Shown here piece by piece: positions 42,637 through 51,706 of a DNA stretch of 64,000 bases. Numbering within the stretch: the first letter of the stretch is position 1; each line of letters begins with the position of its first letter. Both the position numbers and the translations under genes were made by a program. The notes beneath the pieces were generated by a model. It worked only from the letters and a program-made list of their open reading frames with translations. It had not been told where the DNA came from and did not search any database. Origin of the DNA: Hyphomicrobiales bacterium (GTDB lineage: Bacteria; Pseudomonadota; Alphaproteobacteria; Rhizobiales; JAJFHC01); assembly GCA_021775835.1 (NCBI GenBank), contig JAJFHC010000161.1, positions 12,575 to 76,574 on the forward strand. Reading direction: 5' to 3'.

Positions 42637-44923
42637 CGTGCTGGAGACACGGCCCAGGGTTAAAGTGGACGGTCTGGCTGCAACCCGGAAGCGTTTGCGC
42701 AAGGCGGAAATGCTGCTTGAAGTCTCGCGCAAGATTGCGTCCTTCGACAGCCTTGACGATGCGTTAGGCGCGCTGGTTTCCCTGATTTCACAAGAACTGA
42801 ATGCAGAGCGCAGCAGCTTGTTCCTGAACGATCCGCTGACAGGGGAACTCTATTCCCGCATCGCTCAGCACACCATGTCCCGTGAAATCCGCATGCTCAA
42901 CAACGCCGGTATTGCAGGCGCGGTGTTTGAAAGCGGCGCGGGTGAAATCATCCCCGATCCTTATGCCGATCCGAGGTTCAACTCTACGGTTGACGAGCAG
43001 ACCGGATTCAAGACCCGGTCGATTGTCTGCGCACCGGTCAAGACGGTGAACGGCGAGGTGATCGGCGTTACCCAAGCGCTTAATCGGAAAAAGGGCGATT
43101 TCGATCAGGACGACCTGGAGTTACTGGAGGCGATCACCACCCAGGCCGCTGTCACGCTTCAGAGCAAGCAGTTCATGGAGCGGATGGAAAAGAACCGCGC
43201 CACGGAAATCGAATTCCTCAATGTGGTCTCCGACGTCACCTCCGAACTGGAACTGGGCAGCCTTCTGACCAAGGTCATGGGTGAGGCGACCCGCATGCTG
43301 AATGCCGACCGCTCGACCCTGTTCCTCAACGACGAGAAGACCAGCGAACTGTTCTCCCGTGTCGCCATGGGCGACGCTCTGGGCGAGATCAGGTTGCCCA
43401 ATCATCTGGGCATTGCCGGTGCGGTCTTCACCTCCGGCAAGACCGTCAACATCCCGTATGCCTATGCCGATCTACGGTTCAACCCGGCCTTCGACAAGCA
43501 AACCGGGTTCTTCACCCGCTCGATCCTGTGCGTTCCGGTGACCAACAAGGACGGCAAGATGATTGGCGTCACCCAAGTGCTGAACAAGCGCGGCGGGGCG
43601 TTTACCGACGACGACGAGACCAGGCTCAAGGCGTTCACGGCCCAGGTCTCGATCGCACTCGAAAACGCCAAGCTGTTCGAAGATGTCCAGACCATGAAGA
43701 ATTACAACGAGAGCATGCTGGAAAGCATGTCGAACGGTGTGATCACCATGGATGAAGACGGCAATATCGTGACCTGCAATGGTGCCGGCCTGCGCATCAT
43801 GAAGGTTGAGGCTGAAGACATTATCGGCAAGCCAGTGCTCGAATTCTTCGCCGACAAGAATGACTGGTTGCCTGAGCGGATCAAGAAGGTCGAGGAACGC
43901 GGCGAGGCTGACGTGCTGATGGATGCCGAGCTGGAATTCGGAGACGGCGCCATCTCGGCCAACATCAACGTGCTGCCGCTTCTGGGCGAGAAGGAAAAGA
44001 AGCTTGGCGCCATGGTGATGATCGAGGACATTTCCTCGGAAAAACGCATGAAGTCGACCATGTCGCGCTACATCGATCCGGGCATTGCCGATCAGCTTCT
44101 CGGCGGTGACGAGGCGGACAATTTCCTTGGCGGCAAGAGCAGCGAAATCACGGTTCTGTTTTCCGATGTGCGCAGCTTCACCACCCTGACCGAGTCGCTG
44201 GGTGCCCAGGGCACCGTGGAGATGTTGAACGAGTATTTCACCATCATGGTGGATATCATCACCCGTGAGGGCGGCATGCTCGACAAGTTCATCGGCGATG
44301 CCATCATGGCGGGCTTCGGCATTCCGATTTCACACGACGACAACGAGGACCGTGCCGTGCGCGCTGCCATCGCCATGATCACCGAGCTCTGGCAGTGGAA
44401 CGAAATCCGCGTTGCGGATGGCAAGCTTGCCATCGATCACGGCGTCGGTCTCAACACCGGTACGGTGGTGTCCGGCAACATCGGCTCGCCCAAGCGCATG
44501 GACTACACCATGATCGGCGACGGCGTGAACCTCGCCGCCCGGCTTGAATCCGCCTGCAAGCAATACTCAGCCCACGTCCTTATCAGCGAATTCACCAAGG
44601 CGAAGCTGAAGGGCACGTACCGGATGCGTGACGTTGACATGGTGGTGGTCAAGGGCAAGACCGAGCCGGTCAAGATCTTCGAGGTGCTCGATTACCACAC
44701 GCCCGAAACCTTCCCCAACCTGATGGACAGTGTCGGCTATTTCAACGAAGCCATTGTGCAATACCGCACCGGTGCGTGGGATAATGCCATGAAGAAGTTC
44801 AACGAGGCCATGGCCGCGAACCCGAGTGACCTGCTTGCCCAGACCTATGTCGAGCGCTGCGAGGTCCTCAAGGCCGACCCGCCGGCGGAGTGGGACGGTG
44901 TGTGGGTGATGACGTCGAAGTAA
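42626..44923 (+). CDS. Class III adenylate cyclase with GAF-GAF-PAS sensor region
   Basis: A 765-residue cytoplasmic protein. GAF 1 is at about 35-180 and GAF 2 at about 205-350, with parallel RSSLFLND / RSTLFLND and GVTQALN / GVTQVLN blocks. A PAS domain lies at about 365-460. The cyclase catalytic domain is at about 485-660: metal Asp in VLFSDVRSFT, Lys in LDKFIGDAIM, MDYTMIGDGVN and NLAARLE. A short TPR-like tail ends the protein. The Lys/Asp purine-specifying residues indicate ATP rather than GTP. GAF domains may bind cyclic nucleotides or small ligands. It starts at GTG 42626 inside the coiled-coil gene (GGAG upstream). Confidence 0.9.
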   Translation: MASDVLETRPRVKVDGLAATRKRLRKAEMLLEVSRKIASFDSLDDALGALVSLISQELNAERSSLFLNDPLTGELYSRIAQHTMSREIRMLNNAGIAGAVFESGAGEIIPDPYADPRFNSTVDEQTGFKTRSIVCAPVKTVNGEVIGVTQALNRKKGDFDQDDLELLEAITTQAAVTLQSKQFMERMEKNRATEIEFLNVVSDVTSELELGSLLTKVMGEATRMLNADRSTLFLNDEKTSELFSRVAMGDALGEIRLPNHLGIAGAVFTSGKTVNIPYAYADLRFNPAFDKQTGFFTRSILCVPVTNKDGKMIGVTQVLNKRGGAFTDDDETRLKAFTAQVSIALENAKLFEDVQTMKNYNESMLESMSNGVITMDEDGNIVTCNGAGLRIMKVEAEDIIGKPVLEFFADKNDWLPERIKKVEERGEADVLMDAELEFGDGAISANINVLPLLGEKEKKLGAMVMIEDISSEKRMKSTMSRYIDPGIADQLLGGDEADNFLGGKSSEITVLFSDVRSFTTLTESLGAQGTVEMLNEYFTIMVDIITREGGMLDKFIGDAIMAGFGIPISHDDNEDRAVRAAIAMITELWQWNEIRVADGKLAIDHGVGLNTGTVVSGNIGSPKRMDYTMIGDGVNLAARLESACKQYSAHVLISEFTKAKLKGTYRMRDVDMVVVKGKTEPVKIFEVLDYHTPETFPNLMDSVGYFNEAIVQYRTGAWDNAMKKFNEAMAANPSDLLAQTYVERCEVLKADPPAEWDGVWVMTSK

Positions 44924-45069
44924 AAGGCGGTACACGTCGGCCGATTGTCTGCTCTACGAAACGAATTCCATCGTGATCGTTTTCATTACGAAATATTGTC
45001 GATCGTCTTTAACTCATCGACGGGCCATTCGGTCTATCAGGCGTGTGGTATGAATGATGTGTAGACGGA

Positions 45070-46635
45070 TCAATCAGTGTTTTTCGGTTGCGTTGCCACG
45101 ACCGCATGGGCCGCGAGACTCCGACCGGCCTCTTGCATGGTCAAGTAGGTCTGATCCGCGCCGGCCTCCGTGATCCTGTCGACATGGTCCGCATAGAGCG
45201 CATGGCTGACGATGGGACCGGTGAACCCTCGCGCCCGAAGCGTTCGCGCGGCAATCAGTTTGGCTTCGATATCGTCCATTGCCAGAAGCGCAGCTTCTAT
45301 CGCTCCAAGTTCCACATTGTTCCAGAAGTTACTGTCTTCTGCGTCCGCGAAGATGACGTTTCGCCCTGCATCTGCATGGGCTTGGGCCTTGTAGGTATCC
45401 GCATCGAGTCCCACGGGCCGTTTGCCATCCTCGATCAGTGCTTCATAAGCGGCCGAGCCCGTGCGCCCCATGCCGAAAATCAGAACATTGGCGTCCCCGA
45501 GGTCTTTGGGTTGTTCGTCAGGATGGCGTGTCTGGCGTTCAAACGGCTGCAACTTCTCCTCGAACCGTTCAAACAGCGGGTGGGCGAAGCGGTTGAGCGG
45601 TGCGGCAATCACAAACGAGACAGAAACCGCAATTGCAAGCGGCACAAGGAAGCTTTCCGCGGCAGGAATGCCGGCTGCGACGATCAAGCCGAATTCGCTG
45701 TAGGCGGTCAGCGACAGGGCCGCGAGGAAGGAAGTTCGCGCCCGCAGCCGGAAGGCGACAAGCAGGAAGAAGAACAAGATCCCCTTTAACGGCAGCAGGA
45801 CGCCGAGAACGATCGCGAAAACCAGCGCATCCCAGTCTGGCAATCCCGACATGCCAATCGACAGGAAGAAGCCGATCAGGAACACTTCCTTGAGCGCCCA
45901 AAGCGAATCTGACAGCTCGCTTGCGCGTGGGTGATTGGACAGCAGCAACCCCATGACAAGCGCGCCGATCTCGCCCTTAAGTCCGACCAATTCAAAACCG
46001 ACGCCGCCGATGACAAGGCTCAGCAACATGCCGGTCAATACGAGCACCTCGTCATGGCCCACGAAATCCAGCATCTTGAACAGGACCGGCCGAAGCAGCG
46101 GCGTCGCAAATATCAGAAGCGCCCACGGTCCAGGCAGTTTGCCTGCGAAAATGGCCAGAACCACAAGGGCAATGATGTCCTGAACAATAAGGATTCCGAT
46201 TGCGGTACGGCCGTGGAAATTGCCAAGCTCGCGCTTGGCTTCAAGCATCTTGGCCGCAAGGACCGTTGAGGAGAACGCAAGCGCAATCCCGACGAGCAGG
46301 GCAATCGTCCAGTCTTCGGTAAACAGCAGACGTGTGATCGGCGTGAAGATCACAATTGAAAGGACAAACTGCAATATCGTGCCACCGACAACATGCGGCT
46401 CGCCGATCTGCTTGAGTTTTAGCTTGAGACCGATGGTGAACAAAAGCAACAAGACGCCGATATTGGCGAGATATTCAAGGATTGGCCCGGTACTGGAGGG
46501 CATGCCGAAGCCCGGCCCGACGGCATTGATGAAGAATCCGGCAGCCAGAAAGCCGACAAGAGGCGGCAGGCCGATTTGTCGTGCTCCAATCCCGAAGATG
46601 AACGCCGCACTCACTGCAAAGAATTCGAACACCAT
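45070..46635 (-). CDS. Kef-type monovalent cation:proton antiporter
   Basis: A 521-residue CPA2 protein. Twelve to thirteen TM helices fill about 1-375 (IGLPPLVGFLAAGFFINAVGP near 21, GIALAFSSTVLAAKM near 120). A cytoplasmic Rossmann/RCK domain begins at ANVLIFGMGRTGSAAYEAL near 400 and ends near 505. Kef and YbaL-like systems export K+ or Na+ in exchange for protons and are gated by the nucleotide-binding domain. No KefF/KefG ancillary gene is present. It is convergent with the adenylate cyclase gene. Confidence 0.92.
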   Translation of the reverse strand: MVFEFFAVSAAFIFGIGARQIGLPPLVGFLAAGFFINAVGPGFGMPSSTGPILEYLANIGVLLLLFTIGLKLKLKQIGEPHVVGGTILQFVLSIVIFTPITRLLFTEDWTIALLVGIALAFSSTVLAAKMLEAKRELGNFHGRTAIGILIVQDIIALVVLAIFAGKLPGPWALLIFATPLLRPVLFKMLDFVGHDEVLVLTGMLLSLVIGGVGFELVGLKGEIGALVMGLLLSNHPRASELSDSLWALKEVFLIGFFLSIGMSGLPDWDALVFAIVLGVLLPLKGILFFFLLVAFRLRARTSFLAALSLTAYSEFGLIVAAGIPAAESFLVPLAIAVSVSFVIAAPLNRFAHPLFERFEEKLQPFERQTRHPDEQPKDLGDANVLIFGMGRTGSAAYEALIEDGKRPVGLDADTYKAQAHADAGRNVIFADAEDSNFWNNVELGAIEAALLAMDDIEAKLIAARTLRARGFTGPIVSHALYADHVDRITEAGADQTYLTMQEAGRSLAAHAVVATQPKNTD

Positions 46636-46995
46636 TCTAGCCTCTCCCGCTCGCGGCTGCCGTCACAAATTGGCTGACCTCCGGACTATGGCACATCGTC
46701 ATATGCCAGAATACCTTCGGGCTTCAGATGATATCAATGCTTCGGGGCAAAAACGCGAAGAACACCCGTGATCGAAAGAGCGGCGGTTTTGAATTCAGCA
46801 ACTGTCGCGCGGGTTTGTTGTCGCCAGAGCAGGATTTTTCGTGGTTTGGCCGATTCGGAGGATTTTAGTCAACTGCGCGTGCCGGCCCGCCTGCTTGCGG
46901 CACGAAAGCTCCGTCAACCTCGACAGTCTGGCCTTCCGTGATGCATGATGCGCTCCTTGTGGGGCGCAACCGCCGAATGATAGAGGAACCGAACC
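46636..46995. other. 360-bp intergenic region between divergent genes
   Basis: Contains no full gene. On the minus strand, 46868-46945 reads ITEGQTVEVDGAFVPQ and then a stop, which resembles the last strand of an SDR oxidoreductase and may be a remnant; no other part of such a gene remains. The rest presumably holds the promoters of the antiporter and OsmC genes. Confidence 0.4.
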
Positions 46996-47517
46996 ATGTC
47001 CGAATCCGTCACCACCACCCTGAACGACGTCAACATCGGCAATGTCGCCAGCCTGGCGGAAAAGATCCAGCAGGAACCCGATGTTGCCGCGACCAAGTGG
47101 AATGCCGAAGTCAAGTGGAAGGGCGGGTTTCGGTCGGAAGCTCATATCCGGGACTTTGCATCCGCCAGGTCCGATGAGCCCGATCAACTGGGCGGCACCA
47201 ACACCGGACCCAACCCGGTCGAACAGGTTCTTGGCGCCCTGGGCAATTGTCTCGCCGTCGGCTATGCCGCCAACGCGACGGTTGCTGGAATCACCATCCG
47301 TGATCTGGTCATCAACGTTGAAGGCGATCTCGATCTTCACACGTTTCTCGGTTTGACCGATGGCAACGCGGGCTTTGGAAACATTTCCGTCAAGGTGAAG
47401 CTCGACAGCGACGCCACTCCCGAGGCGCTCCAGGCCTTGCATGAGAAGGTGATCAGCACGTCCCCGGTCGGACACACACTCAATCGAACGGTGCCGGTCG
47501 ACATTCAGCTCGCCTGA
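46996..47517 (+). CDS. OsmC-family peroxide-detoxifying protein
   Basis: A 173-residue OsmC/Ohr-fold protein. FRSEAHIRDFASARSDEP near residue 42 holds the first active-site region. The single cysteine in the PVEQVLGALGNCLAVGYA helix near 90 is the only Cys seen, so the usual redox pair is incomplete. Such proteins reduce organic hydroperoxides; single-Cys members may bind or transfer rather than reduce. GAGGAACC precedes ATG 46996. Confidence 0.87.
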   Translation: MSESVTTTLNDVNIGNVASLAEKIQQEPDVAATKWNAEVKWKGGFRSEAHIRDFASARSDEPDQLGGTNTGPNPVEQVLGALGNCLAVGYAANATVAGITIRDLVINVEGDLDLHTFLGLTDGNAGFGNISVKVKLDSDATPEALQALHEKVISTSPVGHTLNRTVPVDIQLA

Positions 47518-47573
47518 CAATCCCAATCACGCGAAGCGGCAAGTCCGAGACTCAGCTCGTCTGTTTCGCAATG

Positions 47574-47825
47574 TCAGCGCAAGCTGGAGAGGTTGGCGAT
47601 CAGCATGTCGTTCTTCTTGCGGATGGCGGTGGCGATCTTGTGAGCCATGTCCTGTTCCGCCTCGCTGTGATAGATGCAGGCGTCGACCGCCCGGTGCTGC
47701 CCCTCTAGCATGCCTCGGATAATTGCGGCTTCGATGACCTTGGCGACCTTCTCGGTCTGTTCGGCGGAGATCACTCCCTGCAATTCCGCGACTGCGTCGT
47801 CGACGATGGATTTCAGTTTTTCCAT
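47574..47825 (-). CDS. Small helical protein, unknown
   Basis: An 83-residue protein with two predicted amphipathic helices and no motif I can name (MEKLKSIVDDAVAELQGVI at the start, MAHKIATAIRKKNDML near 60). AGAGAGACAGG lies upstream of ATG 47825. The frame is compact, has normal codon use and no overlapping alternative of better quality, so I treat it as a real small gene. It is convergent with OsmC. Confidence 0.6.
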   Translation of the reverse strand: MEKLKSIVDDAVAELQGVISAEQTEKVAKVIEAAIIRGMLEGQHRAVDACIYHSEAEQDMAHKIATAIRKKNDMLIANLSSLR

Positions 47826-47969
47826 GGTGCTGGTACCTGTCTCTCTTGCGTTGTTTGAAATGACTGGGCGGTGTCTTGCCTGGCTACATTACCCCAGTTT
47901 CCCGTGGCGATTGAATGCCAATTGCCCTTGCTATCAAAACAGTGACCGCAGTGTTGTCTCGAATGGTCT

Positions 47970-48353
47970 TCAAGGCAACGGTTGCGGGTTGCCGTCTTCA
48001 TCGATCGAGACGAACGTAAATGTGCCCTCGGTCACCTTGACGCGCTCGCCGAGCCTGCCGCGCAGCGCCCACGCCTCGATGTGAATTGCCATGGACGTCC
48101 GTCCTGTCTTCTCGATCTGCGAATAGACGCAGAGGACATCGCCGACATTGACCGGGCGTATGAAGCTCATGGCATCGACTGCAACGGTCGCCACCCGGCC
48201 CCGGGCGCGTTGCCCCGCCGCGATGCCGCCGGCAATGTCCATCTGCGACAGCACCCAACCACCGAAAATATCGCCACTGGGATTGGCATCGCTCGGCATG
48301 GCAAGCGTTCGGGTCGTCAGTTCACCTTCCGGCGCGTCGAGAGTATCGTTCAT
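47970..48353 (-). CDS. YciA-type acyl-CoA thioesterase
   Basis: A 127-residue hot-dog-fold thioesterase. ANPSGDIFGGWVLSQMDIAGG near residue 23 contains the catalytic Asp and the long helix, and VNVGDVLCVYSQIEKTGRTSM near 69 the beta strands. YciA-like enzymes hydrolyse a wide range of acyl-CoAs in the cytoplasm and help membrane homeostasis. It has the normal family length. Confidence 0.92.
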   Translation of the reverse strand: MNDTLDAPEGELTTRTLAMPSDANPSGDIFGGWVLSQMDIAGGIAAGQRARGRVATVAVDAMSFIRPVNVGDVLCVYSQIEKTGRTSMAIHIEAWALRGRLGERVKVTEGTFTFVSIDEDGNPQPLP

Positions 48354-48445
48354 GGTGGGCTCAGTTCATTCCTGTTGCGCATGCGTCTAGCTGCGAGTTT
48401 CGACTCGCGCTGTCAAAGCAGGTTATATCCATCGATGACGCGGAT

Positions 48446-48691
48446 ATGTCAAAAGGAGATGCGGGTGTGAGCGCAACGTTGACCGGCAGACCTATGCAGA
48501 ATCTTCCACGGTTCATGGATTTCGACGTGGTCCTGGACCTTGAAGGTTTCGACGCAGATATTGCCATCCTCGACATCCCCTATGGCGATCCCTACACGAT
48601 CGATGAGGTCAGTAACGATCAGTCGAATGCCCCGACGGCAGTCCGGCGGGCCAGCATAAAAGCACCACGTCAATCACGGCATCGCGCCTGA
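48446..48691 (+). pseudogene. N-terminal remnant of a ureohydrolase (agmatinase/arginase family)
   Basis: The frame reads DADIAILDIPYGDPYTIDEV and then NDQSNAPTAVRRAS. This resembles the conserved opening of agmatinase/arginase/formiminoglutamase-family proteins, in which a substrate-independent GxPxDxGTxNRPGxRxGP-type block precedes the metal sites. A stop comes 14 codons later, and none of the metal-binding DAHxD, SxDxDxxDP motifs follow. The remaining 81 codons cannot form an active enzyme of about 300 residues. I interpret it as a truncated gene, possibly cut by a deletion that also brought the BLUF gene close. Confidence 0.5.
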
Positions 48692-48752
48692 TGTTCAACC
48701 TGATGAGTGCCGCAGCCCGGGCCGGTTACTTCGACAGGTAGACCCGCAAGCC

Positions 48753-49199
48753 TCAAGCCGCAGCCTCGGTCTCATCGATCAGTTCCCGGAGCACGTTCGA
48801 CAGAACACACGACACAAGGGTTTCTGGCCTCTTGAAGGCGTTCAAAAGGTCGTCCAGGCCATGGAAGCCAAACTGGCCACCGAGCGCTTTCGCGTTCCGG
48901 TCGGAGAGACTGCCATAGGCCATCGGCCATTCCTGAAATCCCCGGGTCTGCTGCCGGTTCTCATACAGCATCTGGAAATTCTCGTGGCGCCGGTCTCTCC
49001 TGATGCTCCGGCTGACCAGCGACTTTACCTGGTCTTCTTCACCTTCAAGAAACTGAACGAACTGGCCTTTTCCGTAGAGTAGAATTCCGGATATACCGGC
49101 CCGGTGGTTCCTGATGCGCGACAGGGTCAGGAGAGCCGCCAGGTCACTTTCACTCATGGGACGGGAGGCCGTGGAAGAGTAAATCATCTGATAGATCAT
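48753..49199 (-). CDS. BLUF-domain blue-light photoreceptor
   Basis: A 148-residue protein almost entirely made of one BLUF domain (about 2-95). The flavin-site Tyr is in QMIYSSTA near residue 6, the Asn/Arg pair in RIRNHRAGISGILLY near 30, Gln in GQFVQFLEG near 47 and Trp in FQEWPMAYG near 92. A short helical tail (residues 105-148) is typical of single-domain BLUF proteins such as PixD or BlrB, which work by light-dependent binding to a partner. No partner is next to it. GAGGA precedes ATG 49199. Confidence 0.9.
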   Translation of the reverse strand: MIYQMIYSSTASRPMSESDLAALLTLSRIRNHRAGISGILLYGKGQFVQFLEGEEDQVKSLVSRSIRRDRRHENFQMLYENRQQTRGFQEWPMAYGSLSDRNAKALGGQFGFHGLDDLLNAFKRPETLVSCVLSNVLRELIDETEAAA

Positions 49200-49419
49200 T
49201 GCGGCAACATCCTCACTGTTAGAGTCGTGTTCCGGATATTTTTCCAGATTGACCTCTTGGTTAACAATGAGCCGTTAAGATCCAGTTTCGCAGTTCGAGA
49301 CAATCCCGTATAAACGGCACTAAGATTGCCTTGCCAATTTGGCTGACCCGGTTGACACGCTCACCCTCAACCCCATAAGCCACCTCTCAAAACCATGCCT
49401 GAAAGTGCGGTGTGTCCTT

Positions 49420-50550
49420 ATGCGTGACTTTGCCCTTGAGACCTATTTTTCCCGCTGGGAGTTCAACGCCCGCTATCACATGACGGCCTCCGATCTGGAA
49501 AGCCTTAGCCTGCCCGAGCTTCTGGCCCTGGCGACGCCCGAGGACCGGCAGGCCTACGAGACACTTTGGCTGGGCTACACCGAAACCTGGGGCATGCCCG
49601 CCTTGCGCGACGAAATCGCGGCGACCTACGACACGGCAAAACGGGAGGACGTTCTGTGTTTTGCCGGGGCCGAGGAGGGGGTCTATGTGGCCATGCGCGT
49701 GTTGCTTGAACCGGATGACCACGCCATCGTCATCGTGCCTAACTACCAGGCCGCCGAGACCGTGCCGCTCGATATCTGTGATGTGTCGGGCGTGGCGCTG
49801 AACGCCGAAGACAACTGGTCGCTCGATCTGGACGATGTTCGTGCCGCGCTGCGCCCCAATACCAAACTGATATCCATCAACTTTCCCAACAATCCGACAG
49901 GCGCCGTTCTGGAAAGATCTGTTTTCGACGGCCTTGTCGATCTGTGCCGCGAGCACGGTGTGTATCTGTTCAGCGATGAGGTCTACCGGCTGGTGGAACG
50001 CGACGGGACTATTCGCCTGCCTCAGGCAGCCGATGCCTACGAGCGCGGCTTGTCCCTGAATGTCATGTCGAAGGCTTACGGATTGCCGGGCCTGCGGATT
50101 GGCTGGATCATGACCCGTGACCGGACGGTGCTCGAGAAAATGGAGAAATACAAGCACTACCTGACCATATGCAATTCTGCCCCGAGCGAACACCTGGCTC
50201 TGATTGCCCTGAAGGCCCGCGACCGGATACTTGAGCGCAACCGCGCCCTGGTCAACGCGAACGCCGGCAAGCTGGAGACATTCTTTGCCGAGTTTCCCGA
50301 TCTGTTTGAATGGCGCCGACCGGACGGCGGTTGCGTCGGTTACCCCCGATACAAAGGGGCGGGCAGTGCCGACGCGTTTTGTGAAACCCTTGTCGAGAAA
50401 TCCGGCGTGTTGCTCCTGCCACCGAAGATCTATCATTCCGAGTTGATGCCGACACCGCAGGACCGTTTCCGCATCGGTTTCGGGCGTAAGGGGATCGACG
50501 AAGGGCTGGCAGCCTTTCGCGCCTACCTGCGGTCAAATCAGGAACTGTAG
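49420..50550 (+). CDS. Class I/II PLP-dependent aminotransferase
   Basis: A 376-residue fold-type I enzyme. NFPNNPTGAVL near residue 150, the Asp-x-x-Tyr in SDEVYRLVE near 183, the Schiff-base Lys in NVMSKAYGLPGLRIGW near 207 and a C-terminal RFRIGFGRK Arg motif near 350. The start is uncertain: ATG 49420 has no clear ribosome site and GTG 49405 is an alternative. It is co-transcribed with the DSD1-type gene 28 bases downstream. Transamination of a D- or hydroxy-amino acid product is a plausible joint role but not shown. Confidence 0.87.
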   Translation: MRDFALETYFSRWEFNARYHMTASDLESLSLPELLALATPEDRQAYETLWLGYTETWGMPALRDEIAATYDTAKREDVLCFAGAEEGVYVAMRVLLEPDDHAIVIVPNYQAAETVPLDICDVSGVALNAEDNWSLDLDDVRAALRPNTKLISINFPNNPTGAVLERSVFDGLVDLCREHGVYLFSDEVYRLVERDGTIRLPQAADAYERGLSLNVMSKAYGLPGLRIGWIMTRDRTVLEKMEKYKHYLTICNSAPSEHLALIALKARDRILERNRALVNANAGKLETFFAEFPDLFEWRRPDGGCVGYPRYKGAGSADAFCETLVEKSGVLLLPPKIYHSELMPTPQDRFRIGFGRKGIDEGLAAFRAYLRSNQEL

Positions 50551-50578
50551 CCCCGTCACACAACAGGAGACGCTGCCC

Positions 50579-51706
50579 ATGGATATCGCCGATCTGGAAA
50601 CCCCTTGCCTGTTGCTCGACCGCGGGCGGCTTGAAACCAACATCAAGACCATGGCGGACAGATTCAAAGCCCATGGAGTGGCCCTGCGGCCTCATCTGAA
50701 GACGCCAAAGTCGGTCGATGTGGCAAAGCGGCTCGCAGCCCACGGCGCAGACCGGTTTACCGTGTCGACCGTGAGGGAAGCGGAGTACTTCGCGAAAGCA
50801 GGTTTCGACGACCTCCTCTATGCCCTGTCCATCGTGCCCGACAAACTCGCCCGCGTGGCGGCCCTGAACCGGGCCGGCAGCGACATCGCCGTCTGTCTCG
50901 ATACAGTGGAAGGCGCCAATGCAGCCGCCGCCACCGCCGTCGAAGGTGCGCCGGTTCGCGTCTTTCTTGAAGTCGACGTCGACCGTCATCGCACGGGTCT
51001 CAGGCCTGACGAGCCGAGGCTTCTGGACATCGCAAAGATTGTTGATGCGGCCCCGCACCTGGAGCTCGCCGGTGTCTTTGCCCACGCCGGTGAAAGCTAT
51101 CACGCCCACTCGATCGACGAGATCCGCGATCATGCCCGCAACGAGCAGGCCCTGACCCGGCAAACCGCAGAAGTGCTCCGGCAAAACGGGTTTGACTGTC
51201 CAAACGTCAGTGTCGGTTCGACCCCGACCGCCACGTTCGGCGAAGGCTTTGACGGCATCACCGAGGCGCGCCCGGGCGTCTATGTTTTCCAGGACCTGTT
51301 CATGGTCAACCTGGGCGTATGTGCCTTCGAGGACATTGCAGCCAGCGTGTTGGCGACTGTGGTAACGCATCATCCCGCCACCAACAAACTGGTGATCGAT
51401 GCCGGCGGGCTTGCGCTTTCCAAGGACCAGATGACGGGATCCCAGGTCAATGATTGCGGGTACGGTCTTCTGACCGATGTGGACGGGTCGGCCATCGCCA
51501 ACCTCTTTGTGCCGGGTGTCAGCCAGGAACACGGCTATGTCACGACCCGCGACGGATCGGCTCTGGACTATTCAGCGTATCCGGTCGGCAGGAAACTCCG
51601 CATCCTGCCCAACCACGCCTGCATGACGGCAGCAGCCTACGATGTCTACCAAGTGATCGAGAACGGTGCTGTCACCGGTCAATGGGGCCGCGTCAACGGC
51701 TGGTAG
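50579..51706 (+). CDS. DSD1-family PLP enzyme (D-threonine aldolase / D-serine dehydratase type)
   Basis: A 375-residue fold-type III enzyme. The PLP lysine is in RPHLKTPKS near 42, the central barrel contains FLEVDVDRHRTG near 125, and the zinc-type His/Cys in LPNHACMTAA near 345 is typical of DSD1/D-threonine aldolase. The reactions known are cleavage of D-threonine or 3-hydroxy-D-aspartate and dehydration of D-serine. It follows the aminotransferase gene by 28 bases, and its 3' end overlaps the convergent LysR gene by 14 bases. AGGAGA precedes ATG 50579. Confidence 0.9.
   Translation: MDIADLETPCLLLDRGRLETNIKTMADRFKAHGVALRPHLKTPKSVDVAKRLAAHGADRFTVSTVREAEYFAKAGFDDLLYALSIVPDKLARVAALNRAGSDIAVCLDTVEGANAAAATAVEGAPVRVFLEVDVDRHRTGLRPDEPRLLDIAKIVDAAPHLELAGVFAHAGESYHAHSIDEIRDHARNEQALTRQTAEVLRQNGFDCPNVSVGSTPTATFGEGFDGITEARPGVYVFQDLFMVNLGVCAFEDIAASVLATVVTHHPATNKLVIDAGGLALSKDQMTGSQVNDCGYGLLTDVDGSAIANLFVPGVSQEHGYVTTRDGSALDYSAYPVGRKLRILPNHACMTAAAYDVYQVIENGAVTGQWGRVNGW

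Noticed and set aside
46795..47526. A 243-codon minus-strand open frame
   Set aside because: Antisense to OsmC, which has family motifs and a ribosome site. The SDR-like tail at 46868-46945 is in a different frame from it.
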